Assembly (NCBI GenBank): GCA_964551335.1
Contig: CAZKCO010000019.1
Location: 1 to 64,000, forward strand
Direction: 5' to 3'
Length of the DNA: 64,000 nt
From: Tunicatimonas sp964551335
GTDB lineage: Bacteria; Bacteroidota; Bacteroidia; Cytophagales; Cyclobacteriaceae
The translations under genes and the position numbers were made by a program. The notes beneath the pieces are model-generated. The model did not search any database, was not told the origin of the DNA, and worked only from the letters and a program-made list of their open reading frames with translations. Shown piece by piece: positions 25,139 to 33,462 of this stretch; the stretch's first letter is position 1, and each line of letters starts with the position of its first letter.

Positions 25139-26311
25139 ATGAGTGAAAAGCTTTCCCATTTATCGGACAAAGAAATTAAGGATCTAATTAGGCGATACTA
25201 CGATAAAGAAAAAGTATCCGATCTATTAAAAGAGTATAATATCAAGTTAAGACCTAGCCAACTGGTTAAACATCTACCACCCGAGATTCTTGATGAGAAG
25301 TGTATCTACTGCGATTTAAACCTGATCAAACCTCGCCAATCGAGAGACTATTATTGGAGCGAACCTGAAGCCTACTGTCCAAATTGCAAACATGAAAATG
25401 ACGCCTCTTGTACCTGTGAAAATTGTAGCGAAATAAGAAGAAGGAAGAGAGAACTTGAGCGACTTAGAAAACAAGAAATTTTGGATCAAGTACTCCGCAT
25501 AGAGGAAAGCTCTAAAGTTGATCTAGATTCTTTGACCTTTACTCAAAAAGTTTATCTGGGAGCCTTATTGAGAGAAGGTATTTCTGAAGATTTCAATTAT
25601 ATAAAGCCGATTAGGTACTACATTAATCCTCTTTCTCCAACGAGTGAACTTCAGTCGGAAATTTTGGATACGCTAATTAAAGCCAATATCATTGTAGTTC
25701 ACCCTGATACTGATCCTGAATATACCGAGATAACTGATGCAGAAAATTGTAGTTTCAGATACTACCCATCCGAAGTTTTATGGTATGTTAACGTCAAAAA
25801 AGAAGGATTCAATAAAGTTCCTCTTATCGAGTCCATAATTATGCCGACTGAACTGAGCGAAGATGATTATGGAGAAGCTTTACTGCTTTGGAAGAAAATA
25901 TCGTTACATGAGTCAATTGAATACTTTCAGTACAGTGTAAAGAGTATTTTGGGTATTGACTATATTATTGGGGATAAAACAGTTAGTGTCTTAAGAGATT
26001 TATTGAATGACTATTCGGTATCACAGATATATGGAATAATTTATAGGTCAACTAACAATGCATTAAGATTTCAAGTAGAGAAAGGCACTTCACGCAAGCA
26101 TGCGGCTAATACAATAATTGGGAGTGCTCAGAGCTATGGTGAACGAGCAAAAGTTAAAAAGTGGGATTTACAAAAATATAACAGAATTAGAGAATGTCCG
26201 GAATCGGCATTGAGTAAATTCTTTTATGAGAGGATACTAAAAATTGGCTATGAAGGATTCTATCAACCACCAAATATGTCTCTGATAAATAACTCCATAG
26301 AACAGAACTAG
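25139..26311 (+). CDS. Unrecognised protein with N-terminal HTH-like segment and double zinc ribbon (390 aa)
   Basis: I do not recognise a family. Residues 10-50 are helical and HTH-like (LIRRYYDKEKVSDLLKEYNI). Then come cysteines C55-x2-C58, C80-x2-C83 and C91-x-C93-x2-C96, enough for one four-Cys ribbon plus a second metal site. A basic helix follows (RRRKRELERLRKQ, about 100-112), then about 270 residues of mixed alpha/beta without signal or membrane segments. The zinc ribbon next to a basic helix suggests nucleic-acid binding. Base composition is visibly AT-richer than the flanking fad and thr genes, as is the adjacent toxin-antitoxin pair, which points to acquired DNA. Defence, mobile-element regulation or replication roles are all possible. 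Confidence 0.7.
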   Translation: MSEKLSHLSDKEIKDLIRRYYDKEKVSDLLKEYNIKLRPSQLVKHLPPEILDEKCIYCDLNLIKPRQSRDYYWSEPEAYCPNCKHENDASCTCENCSEIRRRKRELERLRKQEILDQVLRIEESSKVDLDSLTFTQKVYLGALLREGISEDFNYIKPIRYYINPLSPTSELQSEILDTLIKANIIVVHPDTDPEYTEITDAENCSFRYYPSEVLWYVNVKKEGFNKVPLIESIIMPTELSEDDYGEALLLWKKISLHESIEYFQYSVKSILGIDYIIGDKTVSVLRDLLNDYSVSQIYGIIYRSTNNALRFQVEKGTSRKHAANTIIGSAQSYGERAKVKKWDLQKYNRIRECPESALSKFFYERILKIGYEGFYQPPNMSLINNSIEQN

Positions 26312-26313
26312 AA

Positions 26314-26381
26314 GATTCTATTTCTGTAGTAAAAGCATAGAATCCAAGTTGTTTCAATTATTTATCTCAGTAAATAGAATC
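26314..26381. promoter_or_regulatory. Inverted/direct repeat cluster upstream of the antitoxin
   Basis: GATTCTAT (26314-26321) is mirrored by ATAGAATC at 26337-26344 and again at 26374-26381, the last ending 14 bases before the antitoxin ATG. Such multi-site arrays are typical operators for autoregulated toxin-antitoxin operons. Confidence 0.55.
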
Positions 26382-26395
26382 AGATTATCACGATT

Positions 26396-26623
26396 ATGAA
26401 ATCAATAAACATTGACTTGCCGAGTAGTTTGGACATTAATGAAACAGAAATAAAAATCATCTTAGCGGGTGAATTATACGAAAGAGAAAAACTTTCACTC
26501 GGGCAGGCAGCTGATCTTGCTGGTCTTAGCAAAAGGGCCTTTATTGAGATTATGGGAAAGTACGGATTCTCTATTTTTAGCCAATCTACGGATGATTTAA
26601 TCTCCGATATTGAGAATGCCTGA
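26396..26623 (+). CDS. UPF0175-family antitoxin
   Basis: 75-residue helix-turn-helix protein. The core KLSLGQAADLAGLSKRAFIEI matches UPF0175 (LSxGxAAxLAGLS), the usual partner of DUF3368 PIN-domain toxins. The short beta-strand-forming N-terminus (MKSINIDLPSSLDI) may make a dimer; the C-terminal tail likely wraps the toxin. It overlaps the toxin gene by 8 bases, typical for coupled expression of antitoxin first. Upstream ATAGAATC repeats are candidate binding sites. Confidence 0.85.
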   Translation: MKSINIDLPSSLDINETEIKIILAGELYEREKLSLGQAADLAGLSKRAFIEIMGKYGFSIFSQSTDDLISDIENA

Positions 26624-27071
26624 TATCATCATCTCTGACACCAGCTGTCTAATTCTATTGGACAAAATAGGCCATCTAGAACTATTAGAAAAAGTATATC
26701 AAAAGGTTAGGATCACACCCGAAATTTTAGGTGAGTTTGGCAAAAGTGTACCTGATTGGATAACGGTTGAAAAGCCCACCAACACTTCAATTCAACAAGT
26801 TCTCGAGCAAAACTTAGATACAGGGGAAGCCAGTGCTATCGCATTGGCCTATCAATTTCCAGAATCGACGCTGATCATTGACGATCTCAAAGCTAGAAAA
26901 GCCGCTAAAGATTTAAACTTCAAAGTAACAGGAACACTAGGTGTAATTGTAAAGGCTAAACAGATGGGGGTTATCAAAAAGATCAAACCAGTCATTGACA
27001 AGTTAATTCAAACTGATTTTAGGATTTCTCAAAACGTTATCGAAGAGATTCTTAAAAGAGCTGGAGAGTAG
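26616..27071 (+). CDS. DUF3368 PIN-domain toxin
   Basis: Predicted Mg-dependent RNase of the PIN fold. I chose the ATG at 26616 (MPDIIISDTSCLI), 151 residues, because the frame's TTG two codons earlier adds nothing. Acidic active-site positions are visible in ISDTS (first Asp), ITPEILGEF (Glu), DTGEASAIALA (Glu) and IIDDLKARKAA (Asp), the four-acid constellation of PIN domains. Partner of the UPF0175 antitoxin immediately upstream. Target RNA unknown. The pair lies in the AT-richer islet and is intact. Confidence 0.85.
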   Translation: MPDIIISDTSCLILLDKIGHLELLEKVYQKVRITPEILGEFGKSVPDWITVEKPTNTSIQQVLEQNLDTGEASAIALAYQFPESTLIIDDLKARKAAKDLNFKVTGTLGVIVKAKQMGVIKKIKPVIDKLIQTDFRISQNVIEEILKRAGE

Positions 27072-27121
27072 CATCTCATATCCAATATTAAACACTCGCT
27101 CCCTTTTCTAACAGATTCTCG

Positions 27122-27129
27122 TATTTTTG
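27122..27129 (+). promoter_or_regulatory. Bacteroidota -7 promoter element (TATTTTTG)
   Basis: TAnnTTTG match 26 bases upstream of the thrB start. It lies after the toxin gene, so thrB has its own promoter independent of the islet. Confidence 0.55.
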
Positions 27130-27154
27130 CGCTTTAGCAGAAAGGACTAACCTC

Positions 27155-28138
27155 TTGGATAAAACAATTCGGGTATTTGCTCCGGCCACCGTGGCCAACG
27201 TTGCCTGTGGCTTCGACATTATGGGATTTGCTATTGATAATCCCGGTGACGAAGTGGTAATGCAATTGTGCGAACGTCCTGGTGTGATAATTAAAAAGAT
27301 CATCGGGGATGAAGGTAAACTTCCGCTTGATCCGGACAAGAATACTGTTAGCATTGTGGTGAAGCAATTGCTGGAGCAGGTGCAATCGGACTACGGAGTA
27401 GAGATTACGTTGTACAAAAATATGCCGCTGGGTAGCGGATTAGGTTCCAGTGCGGCTAGTGCCGTAGCCGGTCTGCACGCCGCGAACGAACTACTGCTGC
27501 GCCATGAGCCGGAAAAAGCGATTCGTAAGCGGGAAGATCTGCTTCCGTTTGCGATGGAAGGGGAACGATTGGCCTGTGGGTCGGCTCACGCCGATAACGT
27601 AGCTCCCGCTTTAATGGGCGGATTTGTGCTGGTTCGTAGTTACGACCCGCTGGATGTCATCCGGATACCCACTCCCGAAGGGTTGTTCGCTACGGTGATC
27701 CATCCGCACGTAGAGGTACAAACCCGCGATGCCCGCAGTATTCTTCGTAAACAAATCTCACTGGAGGATGCAACTATCCAGTGGGGCAACACCGCCGGAC
27801 TGATTGCCGGACTATGGCAGGGTGATTTTGAGTTGATCGGACGGTCAATGCAAGATGTAATTATCGAGCCTATTCGCTCGTTACTTATCCCCGGCTTCGA
27901 TAGCGTAAAAGCCAGTGCGATGGCAGCGGGGGCATTGGGTTGCGGTATCTCCGGTTCCGGCCCTTCTATCTTTGCGTTGAGTAAAAATCGCAGTGTAGCC
28001 GAGGAGGTGGGACGAAAAATGCAGAATACGTTTGGTGCCCTCAATATCGACAGCGACCTTTACGTCTCTGGCATCAACCAGCAAGGGCCAAGAATCGTAG
28101 ACGGAAACGGGAAACCGAAAACCGGCGACCGGATTTAG
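27155..28138 (+). CDS. thrB: Homoserine kinase
   Basis: GHMP kinase phosphorylating L-homoserine with ATP, the step before threonine synthase. Key blocks are VFAPATVANVACGFDIMGFA at the N-terminus, the ATP-binding PLGSGLGSSAASAVAG near residue 90, ACGSAHADNVAPALMGG, and the C-terminal GCGISGSGPSIFAL. The start is a TTG at 27155 preceded by AAAGGA at about 10 bases; no ATG precedes the conserved N-terminus. 327 residues. thrC follows after 115 bases. The aspartokinase-homoserine dehydrogenase gene (thrA) that usually leads the operon in Bacteroidota is not upstream: the toxin-antitoxin islet is there instead. Confidence 0.95.
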   Translation: MDKTIRVFAPATVANVACGFDIMGFAIDNPGDEVVMQLCERPGVIIKKIIGDEGKLPLDPDKNTVSIVVKQLLEQVQSDYGVEITLYKNMPLGSGLGSSAASAVAGLHAANELLLRHEPEKAIRKREDLLPFAMEGERLACGSAHADNVAPALMGGFVLVRSYDPLDVIRIPTPEGLFATVIHPHVEVQTRDARSILRKQISLEDATIQWGNTAGLIAGLWQGDFELIGRSMQDVIIEPIRSLLIPGFDSVKASAMAAGALGCGISGSGPSIFALSKNRSVAEEVGRKMQNTFGALNIDSDLYVSGINQQGPRIVDGNGKPKTGDRI

Positions 28139-28253
28139 GGTTTCCAAAAGAGAAAAAGTGAGGTATCACGAAATGAGGTCAGAGACGACTAGCTAGACAG
28201 TATTTTCATAAACTAAATTCCGGTCTCCGGTTTCCGGACTCCAATAATTATCC

Positions 28254-29603
28254 ATGAAGCTTTATAGTACGAACGATACATCACGATCACAAACAGTTTC
28301 TTTTCAGGAAGCGGTTTTTCAGAGCTTACCGGCGGATAATGGGTTGTACATGCCCACGTATTTGCCGCTGTTAGATGAGAAATTTCTGGATGAAATAGAG
28401 AAGTTTACTTTTCCCGAGATTGCTTTTCAAGTAGCATCAGCTTTGCTAGATGATGAAATTCCCGCACTCAAACTGCGCGACCTGATTGAAGATGCCATCA
28501 ATTTTCCGGCTCCGGTGGCAACCCTGGACGACGAAGTTCACGTACTGGAACTTTTTCACGGGCCTACGCTAGCGTTCAAGGATTTTGGAGCGCGGTTTAT
28601 GGCGCGTACCATGTCCTGGTTTTTGCAACAGTCGCCCGGCGAACAGGAACGGACTATTCTAGTGGCTACCTCGGGCGATACGGGTAGTGCCGTAGCCCAA
28701 GGGTTTCTAAATGTTCCGGGCATCAACGTGGTATTGTTGTACCCTAGCGGAAAAGTGAGCGAGATCCAGGAGAAGCAACTTACCACGGTGGGAAATAACG
28801 TATCCGCTCTGGAAGTGTCTGGTACCTTCGACGATTGCCAGCGCATGGTAAAGGAGGCTTTTCTCGATCAGGAACTACGCAAGGAGGTAGCTCTTTCGTC
28901 AGCCAACTCCATCAATATTAGCCGATTGATTCCGCAATCTTTTTACTACTTTAATGCTTACGCGCAGCTCAAGCGTGACTTGGCATTTAACCCCGACTGG
29001 CCATTAGTCTTTTCCGTGCCCAGTGGCAACTTCGGCAATCTTTGTGGCGGACTCATTGCCAAACAAATGGGCCTCCCGATTGACCATATTATTGCGGCCA
29101 CGAACGTAAACGATGTAGTGCCAAAATATCTGGAAACCGGGAAATTCACTCCCCGCCCCTCGGTACAAACTATCTCTAATGCCATGGACGTAGGCAACCC
29201 CAGCAACTTCGCCCGTTTGCAGGCTTTCTACGGATACGCTGGCTCGGATGAAGAATTGCTGGACTCTATTCAGGAAGATATTTCGGGTAACCGCTATTCC
29301 GACGAAGCCACCAAACAGGCCATTCGGGAAGTTTACGAAAACTACTACGGCTACACCATGTGCCCCCACACCGCGGTAGGCTACCTGGGGTTAAAAGATT
29401 ATCTGGAAAAACAGCCGGAAAGAATAAACGGAATAGTGCTGGCCACCGCTCATCCCGCCAAATTTAAAGATACGGTTGAAGAGGCCATCGGCGAATCTAT
29501 TCCCCTGCCGGAAGCGCTGCAGGCAGCGATCAATCAGCCCAAACAAGCCCAGTCTATCTCCCCCGATTATGAGTCTTTGAAAGCTTACTTACTGGATCAT
29601 TAA
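28254..29603 (+). CDS. thrC: Threonine synthase
   Basis: PLP enzyme converting O-phospho-L-homoserine to L-threonine. PLP-binding lysine is K109 in LAFKDFGARFMAR; phosphate-binding ATSGDTGSAVAQGF follows; later motifs are SANSINISRLIPQ and VPSGNFGN. 449 residues, a length typical of the long bacterial class. The ATG at 28254 is the natural start (MKLYSTNDTSRS). The 115-base gap from thrB contains several CCGG-containing short repeats (CCGGTCTCCGGTTTCCGG) but no clear terminator, so co-transcription is likely. Confidence 0.96.
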   Translation: MKLYSTNDTSRSQTVSFQEAVFQSLPADNGLYMPTYLPLLDEKFLDEIEKFTFPEIAFQVASALLDDEIPALKLRDLIEDAINFPAPVATLDDEVHVLELFHGPTLAFKDFGARFMARTMSWFLQQSPGEQERTILVATSGDTGSAVAQGFLNVPGINVVLLYPSGKVSEIQEKQLTTVGNNVSALEVSGTFDDCQRMVKEAFLDQELRKEVALSSANSINISRLIPQSFYYFNAYAQLKRDLAFNPDWPLVFSVPSGNFGNLCGGLIAKQMGLPIDHIIAATNVNDVVPKYLETGKFTPRPSVQTISNAMDVGNPSNFARLQAFYGYAGSDEELLDSIQEDISGNRYSDEATKQAIREVYENYYGYTMCPHTAVGYLGLKDYLEKQPERINGIVLATAHPAKFKDTVEEAIGESIPLPEALQAAINQPKQAQSISPDYESLKAYLLDH

Positions 29604-29651
29604 ATCTGGACTTTTCTCTTGCTGGTTCAGCATTAAGCTAAGCAATTCTTT

Positions 29652-29690
29652 TTGTCCGATATAGAACAGTCTTACTCTGAAACCGGACAA
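29652..29690. repeat. TTGTCCG / CGGACAA inverted pair upstream of the ABC permease
   Basis: TTGTCCG (29652-29658) and CGGACAA (29684-29690) are 7-bp perfect arms 25 bases apart, about 165-200 bases upstream of the permease ATG and just after thrC. Could be an RNA stem ending the thr transcript or a regulator site; no T-run follows. Confidence 0.35.
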
Positions 29691-29853
29691 TTACGCCCTC
29701 GTCTCTAGTTACTCAAATCGCTCATAATCAGTCATGTGCGAGTGTGGTATAGTGTTGGATTTACGGTAAGAGCAGTTAGTAGTTTCTCCGTATCCTTCGC
29801 TACCAAAAGTAAAGGAACGGTTTTTCTGTTCGTCTTACCAACCACTCTGCGCT

Positions 29854-32289
29854 ATGATCAAGAATTATTTCCTCGTCGCCCTCCGCAACATTGCTAAGCA
29901 AAAGATCTTCGCCTTCATCAACATCTTCGGTTTGGCCGTAGGATTAGCCAGTACGGTATTCATTTTTCTGTATATCGTGGATGAACTTAGCTTCGATACC
30001 ATTCACCCCGAAGCGGATCGCACGTACCGGATTGGCGCTACGGTAACCATGGACGATGGAAATACCTTTCAGCAAACCTACGTACCCGGTGGTTGGGCAT
30101 CGCGACTAAAAGAGCAGTACCCGGAGGTGAAGGAGGCCCTGCGCTACCTCTGGGCAGGCTATCCGGCCGCTGTTTCCAATAAAGAGATCGATAAAATTAT
30201 TCTAACCGAGGAGCTGTTCTGGACGGAAGGATCTTTTGATAAGGTACTTTACTTTCCTATCGTGAAAGGTAATCCCAACGAAGTTTTTACCCTACCCAAC
30301 GCCATCGTTCTAACCGAATCATCCGCCGAAAGCCTGTTCGGTGACGAAGATCCTATCGGTAAGCGACTGGATGTGAGCCATCCGGGCATGACAGATAATC
30401 AGGAGGTGGAAACCATCGTAATGGCGGTTATTGAAGACTTCCCCAGCAACTCCCACTTCCAACCCAAATATCTGGTAAACTACGAAGTGCTTCGCCCCTT
30501 TTTTAACGGCGATTTCGACGAATTTTCCGATAATTTACAGCAGGGCTTCTTTTCCGCCTACATTGTCCTGTCCGAAGGGGCTGATGCTAAGGAAGTACAG
30601 AAGAATTTAGAGCAACTGGTTGCTAGTGGCCTAGACGAGAATGCACCTCAAGTGAACCCTTTTATTCAAAAGATTACTAAGCTTCACTTTGATGAAGTAA
30701 ATCAGTGGACCAACGAAGGGGCGGGAGATATTCAGTATGTGTATATTTTCGGCTCTATCGGCCTGCTGATTCTGATCATTGCCTGCATCAATTACATGAA
30801 CCTGGCAACGGCACGTTCGTCTAAACGGGCCAAGGAGGTAGGACTACGCAAAGCAATGGGCAGCAACCGCAAGCAACTGATTGCCCAGTTTATGAACGAA
30901 TCGCTGCTAACCACTTTGTTGGGGTTGATACTGGGAGTGCTGCTTATTGCTTTGTTCCTGCCCACGTTTAACGACCTGGCGTATAAAAGCTTCTCACTGG
31001 AGTCATTACTCAATCCGGCGATTATCATTGGGGTGCTGGGTATTCTGCTACTGGTAGCCGTAGTGGCCGGCAGCTATCCGGCGCTGTTTCTATCGGGTTT
31101 TAATCCGGTAGAGGTACTGAAGGGACAGCAGGAAACCGGAAAAGGGCCTGAGTTATTCCGTAAAGTGCTGGTGACTTTTCAGTTTACCATCACCGTTATT
31201 CTGATGATCAGCACCGGAGTGATGCTGCACCAGATGAATTACATTCAAAGCTCTAAACTGAATGAGGGTAGCGAACAGATGGTTTCTATCCGCTTCGGCG
31301 GGTTTGCCGATATTAATCGCTATCCGGCCTACCGACAGGCACTGTTGCAAAACCCCGGTATTCAGCAGGTAACGATGGGCAATCATCTACCCCGTCAAAA
31401 CTACTTCGGCCCGCTCGGCACTACTTTGGTTTTTCCTTCGGTAAATAGCGAGCAGGAATACGACTGGAGCCAACTGAACGTAGACTTTGCTTTCCCCGAA
31501 ACCTACGATCTGGAACTGATCACTGGCCGCTTCTTCGACCCAACCAATTCATCCGATTCTAACGCCTACCTTCTCAATGAAGCCGCGTTGAGAAATCTGG
31601 GGGTAGCATTAGACGAAGTGCTGGGTATGGAAGTTCGTAACCAGCAAACCGAACGCTCGGGAACCGTGATCGGCGTAGTAGAAGACTTTCCCTACCGTTC
31701 TATGCACCAGACCATCGGGCCGTTGGCGATAAACGCTCGCCCGCACCCGATTGACCAAATCGTGTACGTAAAACTGCCTACCGAGAATTTACAGACTCAT
31801 TTAGCCTATCTGGAAGATCAGTGGAAAGAAGTCTTCCCGAACGTCGGTTTTGATTACTGGTTTTTGAGCGATGAGTTTGGGCGGATGTATCAGGCTGAAT
31901 CCCGTATGGCCGATCTTACCCAAACCTTCTCCATACTGGCGATCCTGATTGCCTGCCTGGGTTTGTTCGGCTTGGCTTCCTACATGGCGGAACGCCGCAC
32001 TAAGGAGATTGGTATTCGTAAAGTGCTGGGTGCTTCGGTACCGCAGATCATCGTGTTGCTGCTTACTACCTTCGTAAAAATGGTGCTGGTCGCTATTGCC
32101 ATCGCTATCCCACTAGCTTATTTACTGATGAACGACTGGCTGCAAAACTTCGTGTACCACGTTCCGATGAGTGCCGTTATCTTCGTTATTGCGGTATTGC
32201 TGGTGTTGGCGCTTACGCTAATTACCGTCGGCTACGAAGCCATCCGCGCCTCCACTGCCAACCCGGTAAAATCTATTCGGCACGAATAA
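29854..32289 (+). CDS. MacB-like ABC transporter permease (two MacB_PCD-FtsX units)
   Basis: 811-residue inner-membrane protein with the duplicated layout common in Cytophagales: helix 1 (about 17-42, IFAFINIFGLAVGLASTVF), periplasmic MacB_PCD domain (45-285), three helices forming FtsX domain 1 (about 295-425), a further helix (about 440-460), a second periplasmic domain (to about 685), and a final FtsX domain (about 690-805). Both FtsX blocks contain the coupling segment (RAKEVGLRKAMGSNRKQLI and RRTKEIGIRKVLGASVPQII). No ATPase or adaptor gene is adjacent. Function in this family is poorly defined: mechanotransmission or export of peptides or drugs is possible. Followed by a GTAGGAAC repeat cluster, not a conventional terminator. 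Confidence 0.88.
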   Translation: MIKNYFLVALRNIAKQKIFAFINIFGLAVGLASTVFIFLYIVDELSFDTIHPEADRTYRIGATVTMDDGNTFQQTYVPGGWASRLKEQYPEVKEALRYLWAGYPAAVSNKEIDKIILTEELFWTEGSFDKVLYFPIVKGNPNEVFTLPNAIVLTESSAESLFGDEDPIGKRLDVSHPGMTDNQEVETIVMAVIEDFPSNSHFQPKYLVNYEVLRPFFNGDFDEFSDNLQQGFFSAYIVLSEGADAKEVQKNLEQLVASGLDENAPQVNPFIQKITKLHFDEVNQWTNEGAGDIQYVYIFGSIGLLILIIACINYMNLATARSSKRAKEVGLRKAMGSNRKQLIAQFMNESLLTTLLGLILGVLLIALFLPTFNDLAYKSFSLESLLNPAIIIGVLGILLLVAVVAGSYPALFLSGFNPVEVLKGQQETGKGPELFRKVLVTFQFTITVILMISTGVMLHQMNYIQSSKLNEGSEQMVSIRFGGFADINRYPAYRQALLQNPGIQQVTMGNHLPRQNYFGPLGTTLVFPSVNSEQEYDWSQLNVDFAFPETYDLELITGRFFDPTNSSDSNAYLLNEAALRNLGVALDEVLGMEVRNQQTERSGTVIGVVEDFPYRSMHQTIGPLAINARPHPIDQIVYVKLPTENLQTHLAYLEDQWKEVFPNVGFDYWFLSDEFGRMYQAESRMADLTQTFSILAILIACLGLFGLASYMAERRTKEIGIRKVLGASVPQIIVLLLTTFVKMVLVAIAIAIPLAYLLMNDWLQNFVYHVPMSAVIFVIAVLLVLALTLITVGYEAIRASTANPVKSIRHE

Positions 32290-32307
32290 CATCATTGCTG
32301 TCATCAA

Positions 32308-32370
32308 TGTAGGAACGGAAGGCAAGATGTAGGAACCTGATCGTAGGAACTTGATTAATCAAGTTCCTAC
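32308..32370. repeat. REP-like cluster of TGTAGGAAC repeats with perfect palindrome
   Basis: TGTAGGAAC occurs at 32308-32316 and 32328-32336, exactly 20 bases apart. A third GTAGGAAC at 32343 begins a perfect 28-bp palindrome whose other half ends in GTTCCTAC (32363-32370). It lies between two convergent genes and lacks a T-run. The form resembles bacterial REP/palindromic-unit elements. Confidence 0.6.
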
Positions 32371-32385
32371 AATCACACTATTCGA

Positions 32386-33012
32386 TTAGCTCAGGGTATA
32401 AATTTCCATAATGCCCGCCAGAATTTTATCAAGGTCTAGTTCAAGATCGATAATTTGGCCGCTGCGGATGTCAAACACCCAGCCGTGTACCTGGAGGGCG
32501 TTTTTACGGTAGGCCACCTGCACTTCGGCGGTTTTCAGCACGTTAATGCACTGTTCCCGTACATTTAGCCTTATTAATTTATTATAGCGGTCGTCTTCGT
32601 CTTCTATGGCATTAAGCTCGTCTTTATGCAGTCGATACACATCCCGAATATTTCGGAGCCAGGGATTCAGAATACCCAAATCCTTCGCCTGCATGGCGGC
32701 TTTCACGCCCCCGCAGTGGTAGTCCCCGCACACCACAATATGTTTTACCTTCAGATGATTAACCGCATAATTAATGACCGACATGGCACTTAAGTCTAGA
32801 CTGGAAACCATGTTGGCAATATTGCGGTAGACAAATACCTGCCCCAAACTGACCCCCATCATTTCCTCGGCCGTCACCCGGCTGTCGGAACAGCCGATAT
32901 ACAAAACCTCCGGCTGTTGCCCTTTGGATAGATCCTCGAAGTACTCGTTATCAACACTAAGTTTTTCTTGTACCCATTGCTGATTATGCTTAAAAATGGT
33001 TTCTAGTTTCAT
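32386..33012 (-). CDS. Beta-class carbonic anhydrase with atypical zinc motif
   Basis: 208 residues catalysing CO2/bicarbonate interconversion. The first zinc ligand is C41 in IGCSDSRV with the D43-R45 dyad. The second motif, normally CGHxxCGG (His and Cys ligands), reads CGDYHCGG here: the usual His is Asp (D97) and a His (H99) sits beside Cys (C100). I checked the codons (GAC TAC CAC TGC), so this is not a translation error. Whether Asp or the shifted His binds zinc is unclear. The rest of the fold is conserved (VYRNIANMV; C-terminal GWVFDIRSGQIIDL). It is divergent from ppc, which consumes bicarbonate, apart from the inserted segment between them. Confidence 0.9.
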   Translation of the reverse strand: MKLETIFKHNQQWVQEKLSVDNEYFEDLSKGQQPEVLYIGCSDSRVTAEEMMGVSLGQVFVYRNIANMVSSLDLSAMSVINYAVNHLKVKHIVVCGDYHCGGVKAAMQAKDLGILNPWLRNIRDVYRLHKDELNAIEDEDDRYNKLIRLNVREQCINVLKTAEVQVAYRKNALQVHGWVFDIRSGQIIDLELDLDKILAGIMEIYTLS

Positions 33013-33041
33013 TTTTCCGTGGTTCAGATAGTTTTTCTACT

Positions 33042-33153
33042 TTTTTCGTAGCATTGTCGCCCGTGTGTCTCAAAAAATCGCAATTTCAATTTAAACTATT
33101 ACAACTAAACTTAATAGTGAAGCTATCAAAACCACAAAGCTATGCTCGTCACC
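33042..33153 (+). repeat. Left copy of the ppc leader (degenerate duplicate)
   Basis: 33123-33153 (31 bp) is identical to 37378-37408, which covers the ppc upstream edge and first four codons (ATG CTC GTC ACC). Upstream similarity continues more weakly at the same offset: TTTTTCGTAG occurs at 33042 and at 37297, each exactly 81 bases before the 31-bp block. After the fourth codon this copy reads CAA GAG AGG TAA, so it is a truncated ppc start. Confidence 0.8.
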
Positions 33154-33159
33154 CAAGAG

Positions 33160-33430
33160 AGGTAAACGCAAGCACATGCCAGAATAAGTGCGTCGGTGGT
33201 GATAGAAAAGAATATCTCGATCAGCAGCTTTATGACCAAAAATACGCTATAGAGCTTATCGTTGAGTCGATGGACGGTTACCGTTTATTGCTCAACAAGT
33301 TCGACACAACTGTAGCAAGCTAGGAGGGTTCACACTATTAGTATTCATCACAATTGCACTGGAGAGATTTAAGAAGAAAAAAGTTCAAACAAACATATAC
33401 TCAGATATAAAATGTATATATTTTGGATAA
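33160..33430 (+). pseudogene. Decayed transposase C-terminal fragment (IS5/IS1182-like DDE type)
   Basis: The frame around 33206-33320 encodes EYLDQQLYDQKYAIE...VESMDGYRLLLNKFDTTVAS, which resembles the C-terminal part of Bacteroidota DDE transposases (family form YAIERTNAWMDxFRxLLNRFDTT). It is then interrupted by TAG at 33321-33323 where Trp is expected, and the homologous tail FTLLVFITIALERFKKKK continues in another frame from 33329 to TAA at 33428-33430. One nonsense change plus a frameshift, and no N-terminal catalytic domain: a dead remnant. It lies at the left edge of the insert between carbonic anhydrase and ppc. Family identity is from memory and approximate. Confidence 0.6.
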
Positions 33431-33462
33431 TGATGATAATATAATATACCTGAAACCTTCTC

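Noticed and set aside
32343..32370. Palindrome as an intrinsic terminator for the ABC permease
   Set aside because: No T-run follows on either strand, and the same unit occurs as direct repeats beside it, which points to a REP-like element.
33123..33153. 31-bp direct repeat as a simple IS target-site duplication
   Set aside because: Far longer than typical IS duplications, with similarity continuing upstream at constant spacing; leader duplication by recombination fits better.
33054..33323. 89-codon open frame read as a gene
   Set aside because: Its first half is the duplicated ppc leader and its second half is a transposase tail with a nonsense change and frameshift; it is a chimera of remnants.
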